Source of the DNA: Vibrio chagasii
Lineage (GTDB): Bacteria; Pseudomonadota; Gammaproteobacteria; Enterobacterales; Vibrionaceae
Length of the DNA stretch: 64,000 bases
Direction of reading: 5' to 3'
Assembly (NCBI RefSeq): GCF_024347355.1
Contig: NZ_AP025466.1
Location: 1,674,001 to 1,738,000 of the forward strand
In this document: positions 8,558 through 17,388 of the stretch, piece after piece
Position numbering within the stretch: position 1 is the stretch's first letter
Layout of the letters: each line of letters begins with the position of its first letter
Position numbers and translations under genes: made by a program
The notes under the pieces: generated by a model
Database searches by the model: none
What the model saw: the letters and a program-made list of their open reading frames with translations, nothing else
Told to the model about the DNA's origin: nothing

Positions 8558-9751
8558 ATGACTAAGCTAAAATTTTCCCACGTTAGTACGGGCTTTATTG
8601 CTGTATTTATTGGGTATGCAAGTGCTGCAGCGATTATTTACCAGGCTGCGATGAGTGCCGGAGCAACTCAAGAGCAGGTTGCGTCATGGTTCTGGGCGTT
8701 GGGAATTGGTATGGGGGCAACCACGATATTGCTCTCTTTCTACTACAAAAAACCGGTTGTGACGGCTTGGTCGACACCGGGAGCAGCACTGTTGATTACT
8801 TCGCTTGAAGGTCTGACGATGAATCAGGCAGTTGCTGTATTCCTGTTTAGTTCGTTGTTGATCACGCTAGTCGGTATGGCTGGGATATTTGAGAAAGTAC
8901 TGAAACAAATACCCACGTCGATTGCATCGGCTATGCTTGCGGGGATTTTATTGCAGTTCGGTTTGGGCTTGTTTACATCGTTAATGGAAGAAGTTCAGAT
9001 AGTGGTGGTGATGCTTGCTGTGTTTATTTTGGCTAAATCGAGGTTAGGAAACTTGTTGATCCCAAGTATTTTCGTCATTGCTTTGGTGATGTGCGTTGGT
9101 TTTGGAAAGCTCGATGTCAGTCAAGTCACGTTAGGTTTAACGACACCGGTATTCATTATGCCTGATTTCGAATTCTTTTCTCTTATCAGCGTTGGTATTC
9201 CGCTGTTCATCGTGACGATGGCTTCGCAGAACTTACCGGGGTTTGCGGTGCTAAAAGCAAACGGGTACCAAGTGGATTCATCGAAGATCATCACTACCAC
9301 GGGTGTGACAGGGTTACTATTAGCGTCGCTCGGAGGCTTTGCGTATAACCTTGCGGCAATCACCGGAGCGATCTGTATGGGCCCCAATGCCGATGACGAT
9401 CCCAAAACGCGTTATATGGCGGGAATCTCGATGGGCGTGTTCTACTTGTTAGCTGGCGTGATGGGCATGTCATTTGTGTCCTTGTTTAGCGCGGTTCCTT
9501 CAGCGGTAGTCATCGCTGTCGCGGGGTTAGCGGTGATGCCTACATTGATGAACTGTTTAGCGGTTTCCATGGCAGACAACCACTACAGAGAGCCAGCGTT
9601 GTTTACGTTCTTATTTACAGCTTCTGGTACGAATTTATTGGGTATCGGAAGTGCGTTCTGGGGGCTTTGTATTGGTTTACTTTGTTGCTGGTTACACAAT
9701 TACAAAGTCAGAACGAATGGGGACAATAGAGCTTCACAAGCTCAGTCATAG
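8558..9751 (+). CDS. benE: BenE-family benzoate/H+ symporter
   Basis: A 397-residue inner-membrane protein made almost entirely of hydrophobic helices (about 11-12), the usual length for BenE transporters, which take up benzoate with protons. Typical segments are WSTPGAALL and the conserved PGFAVLKANGY region followed by GGFAYNLAAITGAIC. No benzoate catabolic genes are near, so the true substrate is open. It is divergent from the XRE-cupin regulator and ends at a strong terminator. Confidence 0.88.
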   Translation: MTKLKFSHVSTGFIAVFIGYASAAAIIYQAAMSAGATQEQVASWFWALGIGMGATTILLSFYYKKPVVTAWSTPGAALLITSLEGLTMNQAVAVFLFSSLLITLVGMAGIFEKVLKQIPTSIASAMLAGILLQFGLGLFTSLMEEVQIVVVMLAVFILAKSRLGNLLIPSIFVIALVMCVGFGKLDVSQVTLGLTTPVFIMPDFEFFSLISVGIPLFIVTMASQNLPGFAVLKANGYQVDSSKIITTTGVTGLLLASLGGFAYNLAAITGAICMGPNADDDPKTRYMAGISMGVFYLLAGVMGMSFVSLFSAVPSAVVIAVAGLAVMPTLMNCLAVSMADNHYREPALFTFLFTASGTNLLGIGSAFWGLCIGLLCCWLHNYKVRTNGDNRASQAQS

Positions 9752-9763
9752 TGATGCTTGATG

Positions 9764-9802
9764 AAAGGCGCTAGTGAGCGATGGTTTACTAGCGCCTTTT
9801 TG
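9764..9802 (+). terminator. Terminator of benE
   Basis: Arms AAAGGCGCTAGT / ACTAGCGCCTTT followed by T. A closely related hairpin is found at 26087-26126. Confidence 0.9.
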
Positions 9803-9881
9803 TTTACGAGGTATTACCTAGATGACAGCTCGTTTTTGGATGAGATTAAGTTCCAAAGCTTTATCTTGGTTTCCTCGAAGC

Positions 9882-11084
9882 TTAAAAGTAGTGAAATATA
9901 GGTGGCTCATGCATCAAAAAGTTCTGGTGAGAAATGTTCCACGCATAAGCACCTGCCAAGGTGAAAACAAGATAATCACCGATGTCGATGTACTCAATGT
10001 TTTGGTTTCGAGCGAGTACGTCTTTTGGTGTGCATAACTGACCAACTAAATTGGCAGTAGTGTGGTGGATTGGATTCGAAATGGTCGAGTGCTGCTGATT
10101 GTGGATGACCGCAAAAGGGTGATCATGGCTTTGTGCTGCTGGTGTACGGAAATGATGCGTGCCGCCACGAGCAATAACAAAATTTTCGCCAAGATTCTGT
10201 TTGATGTCTAACACTTCCATCACATAGTAGCCGCAAGGAGCTGAGATATAGCGTCCACACTCAAAGCGCAGTTTCCAATCTTGCATATGTTCTTCAGCGA
10301 TCAAGAATTCTAATTTGTGGCAAAATTCTATCCATGGGAAGTGTTGGCTAGGATCTTGGTAATTGATCCCCATACCGCCACCGAGGTTAATAATGAGTTC
10401 TTCAAGAGAGTATAGTTCTCTCCACTGTTTAACCACCTGGAAGTAACGTTGAACGAGTGCTAAGTGACGACCAACATCGAGTTGATGAGACATCAGGTGA
10501 AAGTGGAAGCCTTTCAACTCTATTAACGGGAAATCACGTAGATACATGATGGCGTTATCCAATTCAGTTTCATCGAAACCAAATGGAGTCGGTTTTCCGC
10601 CCATGGCTAGCTTGCTGAGCGTGATGTCCCCAATATCGATATTCATGCGCAGAAAGATGGAAGCAGGTCGATTCAACTTTTGTGTCAAAGCTCCGATACG
10701 CTGTAGTTCTGTAATACTTTCGACATGAATGGCATCGACATCAAGTTGTATCGCTTGTTCTAATTCGCTTGGCATCTTCCCTGGACCACCAAAGATCAGT
10801 GGTTTATTAAGCTGTTGCTGCTGAAGGTGGCTAAGTTCGCCGCCAGATGCCGCTTCAAACCCATCAACGTAAGGCGCTAAAGACCTCAAGATTGGCGCAG
10901 AAGGGTTAGCCTTTGCGGCATAAAACAGTTCCACGTTTTTGGGTAATACATGGCGCATCTGCTTGATGTGCTGTTCCAGCGCATTTAGGTCATACATGTA
11001 AGCACACAATGGCTGACTTTGCTGCTTCGCGAGCTGTTTTACTTCTTGCTCGATGTACGGGGGAAGCTGAGTTGGCTTAGTCAT
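9882..11084 (-). CDS. pvsE: PLP-dependent decarboxylase of vibrioferrin synthesis
   Basis: A 400-residue fold-type III PLP decarboxylase of the diaminopimelate/ornithine decarboxylase family. The PLP lysine is in FYAAKANP (about residue 57); glycine-rich phosphate binding is in LGGGMGI and ECGRY, and the active-site cysteine segment is LVGQLCTP. In vibrioferrin synthesis PvsE is proposed to decarboxylate a citryl-serine intermediate to a citryl-ethanolamine product. It is last in the leftward pvsABCDE operon and overlaps pvsD by 8 bases. All key residues seem present. Confidence 0.93.
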   Translation of the reverse strand: MTKPTQLPPYIEQEVKQLAKQQSQPLCAYMYDLNALEQHIKQMRHVLPKNVELFYAAKANPSAPILRSLAPYVDGFEAASGGELSHLQQQQLNKPLIFGGPGKMPSELEQAIQLDVDAIHVESITELQRIGALTQKLNRPASIFLRMNIDIGDITLSKLAMGGKPTPFGFDETELDNAIMYLRDFPLIELKGFHFHLMSHQLDVGRHLALVQRYFQVVKQWRELYSLEELIINLGGGMGINYQDPSQHFPWIEFCHKLEFLIAEEHMQDWKLRFECGRYISAPCGYYVMEVLDIKQNLGENFVIARGGTHHFRTPAAQSHDHPFAVIHNQQHSTISNPIHHTTANLVGQLCTPKDVLARNQNIEYIDIGDYLVFTLAGAYAWNISHQNFLMHEPPIFHYF

Positions 11085-12954
11085 GACACTCTCCTGTGTT
11101 TTGAATCGCCCATGGTGTCGCGATTAGCGTGTACCCCGACTCTTTGTCGGCATTTTGCATCAAGCGAGTGGTGAAGTTGTTCTTACTTGGGAAGAAGCCG
11201 CCATCAAGTAACGCCACTAACTCTGGCTGCTTGCCATTGATTGACTGCCAACGAACGATGGCTTCTTGTAATAACTCCCACAATGTCTCTTCAAGTTTGG
11301 CGTCTCCCTCAGCAATAAAGAATACGGCTTCACTGATGTTGTTAATAAAGGTGCAGTAACCAATGCGATTCCAGCCTTGTTCTCGGCTGTAGTAAACCGA
11401 TTGTTGGGCCCGCTCTGGAAGCTGTTGTAATGTCTCTGAAGGCCACAATTCAGGTAACAATTTTGTACCTTCGAGATCTCGAATCCACACGCAGCATGGC
11501 ATACCTTTTTCGAAACCGATCAGCGTGTTTTGTAAATGAGGTTCAAATGCGACCCCGTGTTTGAAGTAATAGTTAAACACGCCCGGAATCAAGCAATGCA
11601 AGTAGCGCTCAAACCACAAGGTTGCGACACTCTCATACTGGCTTTGTGTCGCTTTCGCTTTTTGTTTTAGCTGGTTAGCTATACAGCTGTTTCCTTCACG
11701 ATCATAAGCAAACAGCGAACCTGCCAACGTCGGTTGTAGAATGTCGGTTTCACTAAGTGAGAAGTTCTCACGATACAAAATGCCAAATGATTCACGAGCT
11801 TTTATGATGTTGTCAGGCTCTTGCTCGGCAATTGAACCTAGATTCAGTGTTGTTGCGTACGGCTCACTCATCACCTTGAATACAGGGTTACGCAGTTGTT
11901 CGCTCTCTTTTATCGGACGTAGAATTGAGGTTAACTGTACGGCACTATCGAGTTCATACCATGCGTTTTTGCGAACACAGTTGGTCAAACGTACATTGAT
12001 GGAAAACTTAGCAAACCATTCCATATCTGGGTGATAAAGAGTGCGCACGGAGGAAGTGGGTAACAGTTTGCCTCCACCTAAGCCTAATGGTGTAATTTTT
12101 CCTTGTTCAATCGCGCGTTGAACTGCTGGGTTTTGTAGAAGTGTGTAGCTTTCCCATGGGTGGCATGGATAAAGTAATTTTGATTCTGAATCACTTTCTT
12201 TCGGGGCCAATTGTTCGAGCATCGTTTTTGGTGATGTGCGCGTATCTGAGTGCAATACATCCAGTAAAGCTGCTTCCACCTCAAACCAATATAGAGGCAC
12301 CTTTGCGCCAACTTCCGGGGAGCAAGCCAGTAAGTCATCCATACTTACTCCAGAACGACTTTTTGGTGTTGGGTGAAAAGTGTGTCCCCAGAGCAGTGAC
12401 TGTTCTGACGCGATAAAGGCATTATGCTGCTGGAGTGGGCTGTCGGTGTTTAGGAATTGCTCGGTTACCAACAAGCTGTTCTGCATTTGTTTTATCAACT
12501 CATGGTTGAACGGGATCATTAACACTTGTTTAAGGTAATTGAGTAACAGTGTTAGGGTTTGAGTTGCGTCTAATTTAGACCAGCCAGCACCAGCTGTTTT
12601 CGACCAAGGTGTAGCTGAAAGTTTTACTTTTCCTAGCTTACTGACGTATTCAACAGGCAAGACTAACAAGCCACTCTCTTGCGTCTGATTTTGCTGAGGG
12701 AGATGTATTGCCACACGTTGTTTGGCCGTAAAGTTTCTTTTTAACGTCTGCGGAAGTGATGCTGAGCTGAAGCACCAATTAACTTGCTTTTTCGGTATCG
12801 CGTATTCACGCAGGTAGCAATTCACTACGCCCATGATGGTGTTTAATTGGGCTTTTTCTTGATTGAGCCGAACCTGACTGTGATTTATTTGTGTCTTGTT
12901 TTCAGCTCGGTTCTCAGTTGGATATGAATGAGTGTTTAACATGTCGATGTCCAA
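11077..12954 (-). CDS. pvsD: NRPS-independent siderophore synthetase of vibrioferrin
   Basis: A 625-residue IucA/IucC-type (NIS) synthetase, which activates a carboxylate of citrate with ATP and joins it to an amine or alcohol. Family motifs are visible: CHPWESYTLL (the HPW motif), LPTSSVRTLYHP, KFSINVRLTNCVRK, and a C-terminal FerE/FhuF-like part. In the pathway PvsD is thought to join citrate and serine. The start overlaps the end of pvsC by 41 bases (29 if the ATG at 12942 is used), so the genes are coupled. Confidence 0.94.
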   Translation of the reverse strand: MDIDMLNTHSYPTENRAENKTQINHSQVRLNQEKAQLNTIMGVVNCYLREYAIPKKQVNWCFSSASLPQTLKRNFTAKQRVAIHLPQQNQTQESGLLVLPVEYVSKLGKVKLSATPWSKTAGAGWSKLDATQTLTLLLNYLKQVLMIPFNHELIKQMQNSLLVTEQFLNTDSPLQQHNAFIASEQSLLWGHTFHPTPKSRSGVSMDDLLACSPEVGAKVPLYWFEVEAALLDVLHSDTRTSPKTMLEQLAPKESDSESKLLYPCHPWESYTLLQNPAVQRAIEQGKITPLGLGGGKLLPTSSVRTLYHPDMEWFAKFSINVRLTNCVRKNAWYELDSAVQLTSILRPIKESEQLRNPVFKVMSEPYATTLNLGSIAEQEPDNIIKARESFGILYRENFSLSETDILQPTLAGSLFAYDREGNSCIANQLKQKAKATQSQYESVATLWFERYLHCLIPGVFNYYFKHGVAFEPHLQNTLIGFEKGMPCCVWIRDLEGTKLLPELWPSETLQQLPERAQQSVYYSREQGWNRIGYCTFINNISEAVFFIAEGDAKLEETLWELLQEAIVRWQSINGKQPELVALLDGGFFPSKNNFTTRLMQNADKESGYTLIATPWAIQNTGECHD

Positions 12955-14122
12955 ATTTTGAAAGAATGATCATCGCGATAGCAGTACTAAAGCTGATCAA
13001 AGTAGAAAGTAAGAAAGGAACCTCAAGCCACCCTAAGCTTGATATAACAGACGCGCTTAACCCTGCTGCAACGCCACCCCATTTAGACATGGCATCAAAG
13101 CGTGAAAATATTTTGCCACTTTGTTGTCGGTCGATTTGGTTGGCTAAGGCTTGATGCAGCCCTTGGTAGCAACAGACCATCCCAAGTCCAAAAACAACTC
13201 GAGCGATGATCAGCGTTGTTTGATCGGGTATTAGGTGCATCGCTGTACTGACTGAGAGCAAGCCAAAACCAAGGTACAAGGTATTTTGCGGATGACGGCG
13301 GTTGAGCCTCTCTGAAAACAGATGAACTTTTCCGGCAAAGAGTAAGTAAACACCATGTGGAAGAGCGTATAAAAAGCCTATCCACGCTTGGTTTGTCACA
13401 CCGTATTGCTGCACAAAAGGTGAGAAATAGGGGAAGGTGACGACCATCGAAAAAGCAAAGCAGAACTGTACACCGAACACCCAGTAGAGATGGCGCAACG
13501 GCTTGTGTGTTGCTTGTTCTCTTTGACTTGTTGCTTGGTTTTTTGCTTCTTTCTCTACATCCAATTTCTCTAAGTTATCAGCAGGGAGCGTTAGCGTGAT
13601 TGCCAATGCTAACAAAGGCAAGGCAGACAACCACAGATACGCATTGAGCGGACTCGTGTCTGACAATGTCCAACCTAGGCCGATGGGAGCGACAATCAAT
13701 GCCAAACGAGCAGAAAGCTGGGTCTTATTCAGTGAGGTACCGAGGGTCTTTGCGTCTTTAATTTGACTTGATAGGTAGCTATTAGAGGCAGCCATGGTGC
13801 CGCCAAAGGTTCCTTGAACAATAAGACCAAACGCAAACATCGTTAGGCTATCTGCCAAACCACACAGAGCAAACCCTGCAGCAAGCCCTAGTTGCGCTCG
13901 TAACAGAGAGCGACGTCTGCCAAATTTATCAGCAAACTGCCCCCAAAATCGTGCAGCTAACGCAGTACAAAAGGTTGGCAAAATAAATAAAATGCCTGCC
14001 CAATCTGAATCGATATATGCGCCAAGTGTCGGTAATACCATAGGTAAAAACAGAGGCATGCCTAAGGCTGCGAATGCCGCTATGAAGTGGCAGAGCAGCA
14101 CACAATAAATGAGTTTGGTCAT
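12914..14122 (-). CDS. pvsC: MFS exporter of vibrioferrin
   Basis: A 402-residue major-facilitator protein with about 12 membrane helices and the typical loop FADKFGRRRSLL between helices 2 and 3 (DRxGRR-like). In vibrioferrin loci PvsC secretes the finished siderophore through the inner membrane. It lies 6 bases after pvsB and overlaps pvsD, within one operon. Confidence 0.93.
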   Translation of the reverse strand: MTKLIYCVLLCHFIAAFAALGMPLFLPMVLPTLGAYIDSDWAGILFILPTFCTALAARFWGQFADKFGRRRSLLRAQLGLAAGFALCGLADSLTMFAFGLIVQGTFGGTMAASNSYLSSQIKDAKTLGTSLNKTQLSARLALIVAPIGLGWTLSDTSPLNAYLWLSALPLLALAITLTLPADNLEKLDVEKEAKNQATSQREQATHKPLRHLYWVFGVQFCFAFSMVVTFPYFSPFVQQYGVTNQAWIGFLYALPHGVYLLFAGKVHLFSERLNRRHPQNTLYLGFGLLSVSTAMHLIPDQTTLIIARVVFGLGMVCCYQGLHQALANQIDRQQSGKIFSRFDAMSKWGGVAAGLSASVISSLGWLEVPFLLSTLISFSTAIAMIILSKFGHRHVKHSFISN

Positions 14123-14128
14123 GGTGGA

Positions 14129-15940
14129 TTAGTTCACGCTCTGTTTGATGGATTCTAAGTAAGCGTGTTGTGCTTCTTCACTGGTAAGTAGTAAGAAGTT
14201 CGGAGCCGATAACCCATAAAATTTGTTTATATCGCTAGCACCGGAGGCTTCTTTCGAGAGCAAACTGCCTGAGCTTAATAAATACTTGGCGTATAGATTC
14301 GGTGATTCAAATAGCAACTCATTGGCAAGTGAAACGTCATGACCTTGATTGCGAAGTTGCTCTAGCTTTTGTGAAAGGCTAGTTGCCACTATTTTGTAAA
14401 GGTCAGCCGATGGCGCAATAGCTTGTGCGGCCATTGCTTCAACAATCGCCGCAATATCGAGCTGTAACGTGATGGTCGTGAACATCTGACCAAGAGCCAG
14501 CTCCTCGTCTACTTTAATGCGTTGATCCAGCAATTGATTGCACTTAACCGGTGAGAGGTGTTCGAAGTTTTTAAATCGCTCAGGCCAAATCCGCGCTGCA
14601 TCATTGTCCTTCATCGCTAAGGTCATTTTTCCCTGAGCACCGAACGCTATAATGGCGTTCTGTTGGTTGGACTCCAATGCAATGCCGTAGCGAAGCCACA
14701 ATCTCAGATGCACTTTTGAAAGCAGATCAACGTAATCCTTAAACCAAGCTAACGTGTCATTGTGATAATACTGTTCGGCGAGGTGCTCTAAGAACAAGCG
14801 GCCATCGGGCATTGGGCTAGCCAACGCGGCAACGGGAACGAGTGCTTTATCTTGCGAATGGTTCAATGGATATTCACGTACGATGTAAGCGAAGCTCTTG
14901 TCATCTCCTACGTGTCCACCGTGTTTCTCATTACAATGAAATAGTGTGCCTTGTAAGTCGCTATCATTTTGTTCCAAGTGCGTTAATAGGCGCTCGAACC
15001 AGTGTCCATCATAAAGAGTCGAAGGCTTGATTAAGCGAATGTTTTTGGTACCTAGAGAACGCATGATAAGAGGTACTTTGATGTGAATATTTGGTGCAGA
15101 ATTCACAACAACGGTACGCACCGATAGTGTAGGCGTAACCTCAAGGTATGGAGTAGGGGCTTCAATAATGCCTTCTGGAAGAGACTCAAGGCCTTGTAGT
15201 GTTAAAGGGTGTGCTGGGAATAAATGATGACTCACAGCAAAGTCGCCCGGTAGACCTACTTGCTCCATGGTTGGCCAGCATTGTGGCTGTGAACTTGTCA
15301 AAGTGATGAGTGACTTATCAATCGCTAGCCAACGCAGAGTAAAGCTTTGTGCAAACTCTGGTGCATATTGCTTGAGGTCTGTATCACTTAACCCAAATTT
15401 TGCGCGAGCGGTTGGATAATAAGGGTGATCAAGGTACGACGCGATTTGATCAGCACGCAGTAATTTTTGGTTCCAATGCGTCAGCTTAGAAATCGGCTGC
15501 ATTAATGACTTAGAATGTTGCTGGAAAGCGTTATCACATAGTGCTTTGTGTTCCTCTGCACATTCCAGTTCTTGTAAGTAACCATCTAGCAATGGGTGGG
15601 AGCTTTCATGTGCACACGCTTTTAGCAATTGTATCCAATTATGATAGTCATGCTGAAGTTCAAACTGGCCCTTTTTCTCGATTAACCAGCCACTACCATC
15701 CACCCCATTGGGAGAACCGTAAATCCAGCGCTGCATGTAGTAACTTGGCGTGACGGGTAGGTAAAGCGTGAAATCAGAATGGGAAAAGATAGCCCATGCT
15801 TGCTCATCCGGGTAATTAGAACTAGTAAGGGTAGCAGGCGTTCTGGCTGTGAACTGACTTTTAGACACTAAGCCGAATAGGTCTTCACGAAGGCAAGTGT
15901 CCACTAGTCGCTGAGTTAGGTATGAAGCGTTGCTGTTCAT
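14129..15940 (-). CDS. pvsB: NRPS-independent siderophore synthetase of vibrioferrin (second)
   Basis: A 603-residue IucA/IucC-type synthetase, paralogous to PvsD. Motifs: LFPAHPLTLQG (HP motif), PTLSVRTVVVN, the nucleotide and citrate contact segment IHIKVPLIMRSLGTKNIR, and a C-terminal reductase-like part. It is proposed to make one of the later amide bonds of vibrioferrin (2-oxoglutarate/alanine side). It overlaps pvsA by 4 bases (ATGA type). Confidence 0.94.
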   Translation of the reverse strand: MNSNASYLTQRLVDTCLREDLFGLVSKSQFTARTPATLTSSNYPDEQAWAIFSHSDFTLYLPVTPSYYMQRWIYGSPNGVDGSGWLIEKKGQFELQHDYHNWIQLLKACAHESSHPLLDGYLQELECAEEHKALCDNAFQQHSKSLMQPISKLTHWNQKLLRADQIASYLDHPYYPTARAKFGLSDTDLKQYAPEFAQSFTLRWLAIDKSLITLTSSQPQCWPTMEQVGLPGDFAVSHHLFPAHPLTLQGLESLPEGIIEAPTPYLEVTPTLSVRTVVVNSAPNIHIKVPLIMRSLGTKNIRLIKPSTLYDGHWFERLLTHLEQNDSDLQGTLFHCNEKHGGHVGDDKSFAYIVREYPLNHSQDKALVPVAALASPMPDGRLFLEHLAEQYYHNDTLAWFKDYVDLLSKVHLRLWLRYGIALESNQQNAIIAFGAQGKMTLAMKDNDAARIWPERFKNFEHLSPVKCNQLLDQRIKVDEELALGQMFTTITLQLDIAAIVEAMAAQAIAPSADLYKIVATSLSQKLEQLRNQGHDVSLANELLFESPNLYAKYLLSSGSLLSKEASGASDINKFYGLSAPNFLLLTSEEAQHAYLESIKQSVN

Positions 15941-17148
15941 GCGTTCACCTCACTGTTTGACGTTAGATTGAATCGAGAAATAGTGCGTTGAAGAGCAGCA
16001 TCTAAACTTTGTCCTGAGGGTGATGCTATAGAAATTCGCGCTAAGTAATCTTTGTTGGAAAAGCTTTGTAGGAAGGTATCACCCGGGTTTTTGAGTACCT
16101 GCTGCTGCGTGACAATATCGCCATCTTGATGAATGAAAGACGTTGATGTCCCCTCGATGATGCCACTTTGATTTGCCACAACATAGTGGACATTTGCACT
16201 GCCACTTATTTGGAATGAAGGGTCTAGCTTGCTGCCGAGGTGTAGGCTTAAGATGGTGCTGAACCACTTTCCTCCACTTAGATTGTCGAGTAGGAACTCA
16301 CGACCATCTCCAATACTACGATAGTTGATTTCAACTAATACTGGGCCTGACTTTGTGATAATAAATTCACTGTGACAAACACCAAAGCCTACGCCAAATG
16401 CCTGCAACTGTCTGACACATTCATCTTTGAATTGAGTGCTGTTGTCGCCATTCCAAGTCGCAGCAGTTTCAATAAAGAATGGAGGCTCAGAGAGCTCTAC
16501 ATCAAACCCACCAAGTGCAGCTAAGTTTTCTCCGTCTCCCAAGGTTTCTACGGTGACCAGTGGGCCTTGTAAAAAATCTTCAACCAAGATTGGGTTCGTC
16601 GGGTGTTTCTGCCAAAAGCGTTCGCAATAATTCTCCAGTTCAGTTTTAGAGTTACAACGCTGGACGTCTATGCTTGCCACGCCCTCTTTGGGTTTAGCGA
16701 CGACAGGAAACGTAAAGTTCAACGTAGAGTCTATGTCTTGGTAGAGCAATTCACTTTGCACATTGGGTAAATATTTATCGCTCAGAACTTGGCGAGTGAG
16801 GTGCTTGTTCTTTGCTTGCAACGTTACCGTCCAATCTTTTGCTGGTAAGCCGAAGAATTGCGCACAGATAGCGGTAGAGGTTTGCAAGTGATCACTGTTA
16901 CTAAAAATAGCGCTAGGTTTCAGGTTTTGTTCAGTGATGGTTTCGATAAGTTCAAGTGGATTAAACACATCACATTCAAGAATTGCGTCTGGGCTAAAAC
17001 GCTCGTCATCGTTACTCAATTTTAGGTGGCTGAGCTTGTGATCTGTGATCAGTATGACGTTAAGCCCCATCGCTTTTGCTGTCGGTACGAAGCCGTGAGT
17101 GACTGCGTCATTGACGACGTGACTCACAATAATAATCGTAGATTTCAT
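15937..17148 (-). CDS. pvsA: ATP-grasp ligase of vibrioferrin synthesis
   Basis: A 403-residue ATP-grasp enzyme. The central domain has the ATP-binding lysine in FPVVAKPKEGVASID, the LVEDFLQGPLVTVET strand, and the Mg-binding EINYRSIGDGRE. It is proposed to attach alanine in vibrioferrin assembly. It is the first gene of the leftward operon. The promoter is shared divergently with psuA and carries Fur-like boxes, so it should be expressed under iron limitation. Confidence 0.93.
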   Translation of the reverse strand: MKSTIIIVSHVVNDAVTHGFVPTAKAMGLNVILITDHKLSHLKLSNDDERFSPDAILECDVFNPLELIETITEQNLKPSAIFSNSDHLQTSTAICAQFFGLPAKDWTVTLQAKNKHLTRQVLSDKYLPNVQSELLYQDIDSTLNFTFPVVAKPKEGVASIDVQRCNSKTELENYCERFWQKHPTNPILVEDFLQGPLVTVETLGDGENLAALGGFDVELSEPPFFIETAATWNGDNSTQFKDECVRQLQAFGVGFGVCHSEFIITKSGPVLVEINYRSIGDGREFLLDNLSGGKWFSTILSLHLGSKLDPSFQISGSANVHYVVANQSGIIEGTSTSFIHQDGDIVTQQQVLKNPGDTFLQSFSNKDYLARISIASPSGQSLDAALQRTISRFNLTSNSEVNA

Positions 17149-17253
17149 TGGGCTTTCCTAATTTATAAAACGTTGTTGTTACCTGCTCACAACTTGCATT
17201 CAAGTGGCCTTTTTCTTGTTTTTAGGGAAGGCTTATTTCTATGTCATTGTTTT

Positions 17254-17272
17254 TATTGATAATGGTATTAAT
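17254..17272. promoter_or_regulatory. Fur-box-like sequence on the pvsA side
   Basis: The stretch centred on ATTGATAATGGTATTAAT matches much of the Fur consensus GATAATGATAATCATTATC and is about 110 bases before pvsA. The region is known to be Fur-regulated in other vibrios; the exact site is my inference. Confidence 0.55.
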
Positions 17273-17328
17273 AGTGCAGTTGCATATTGCCGGGCAAATA
17301 TAGATCAAAAAATATATATTGCAAACAT

Positions 17329-17350
17329 AAATGATATTTGTTTTCATTCG
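17329..17350. promoter_or_regulatory. Fur-box-like sequence on the psuA side
   Basis: AATGATATTTGTTTTCATT is a near palindrome of the Fur type, about 40 bases before the psuA start, overlapping where its promoter should be. Confidence 0.6.
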
Positions 17351-17388
17351 CGCTGTTGAGAATTTATAAATTAAAACGGAATTAGAAA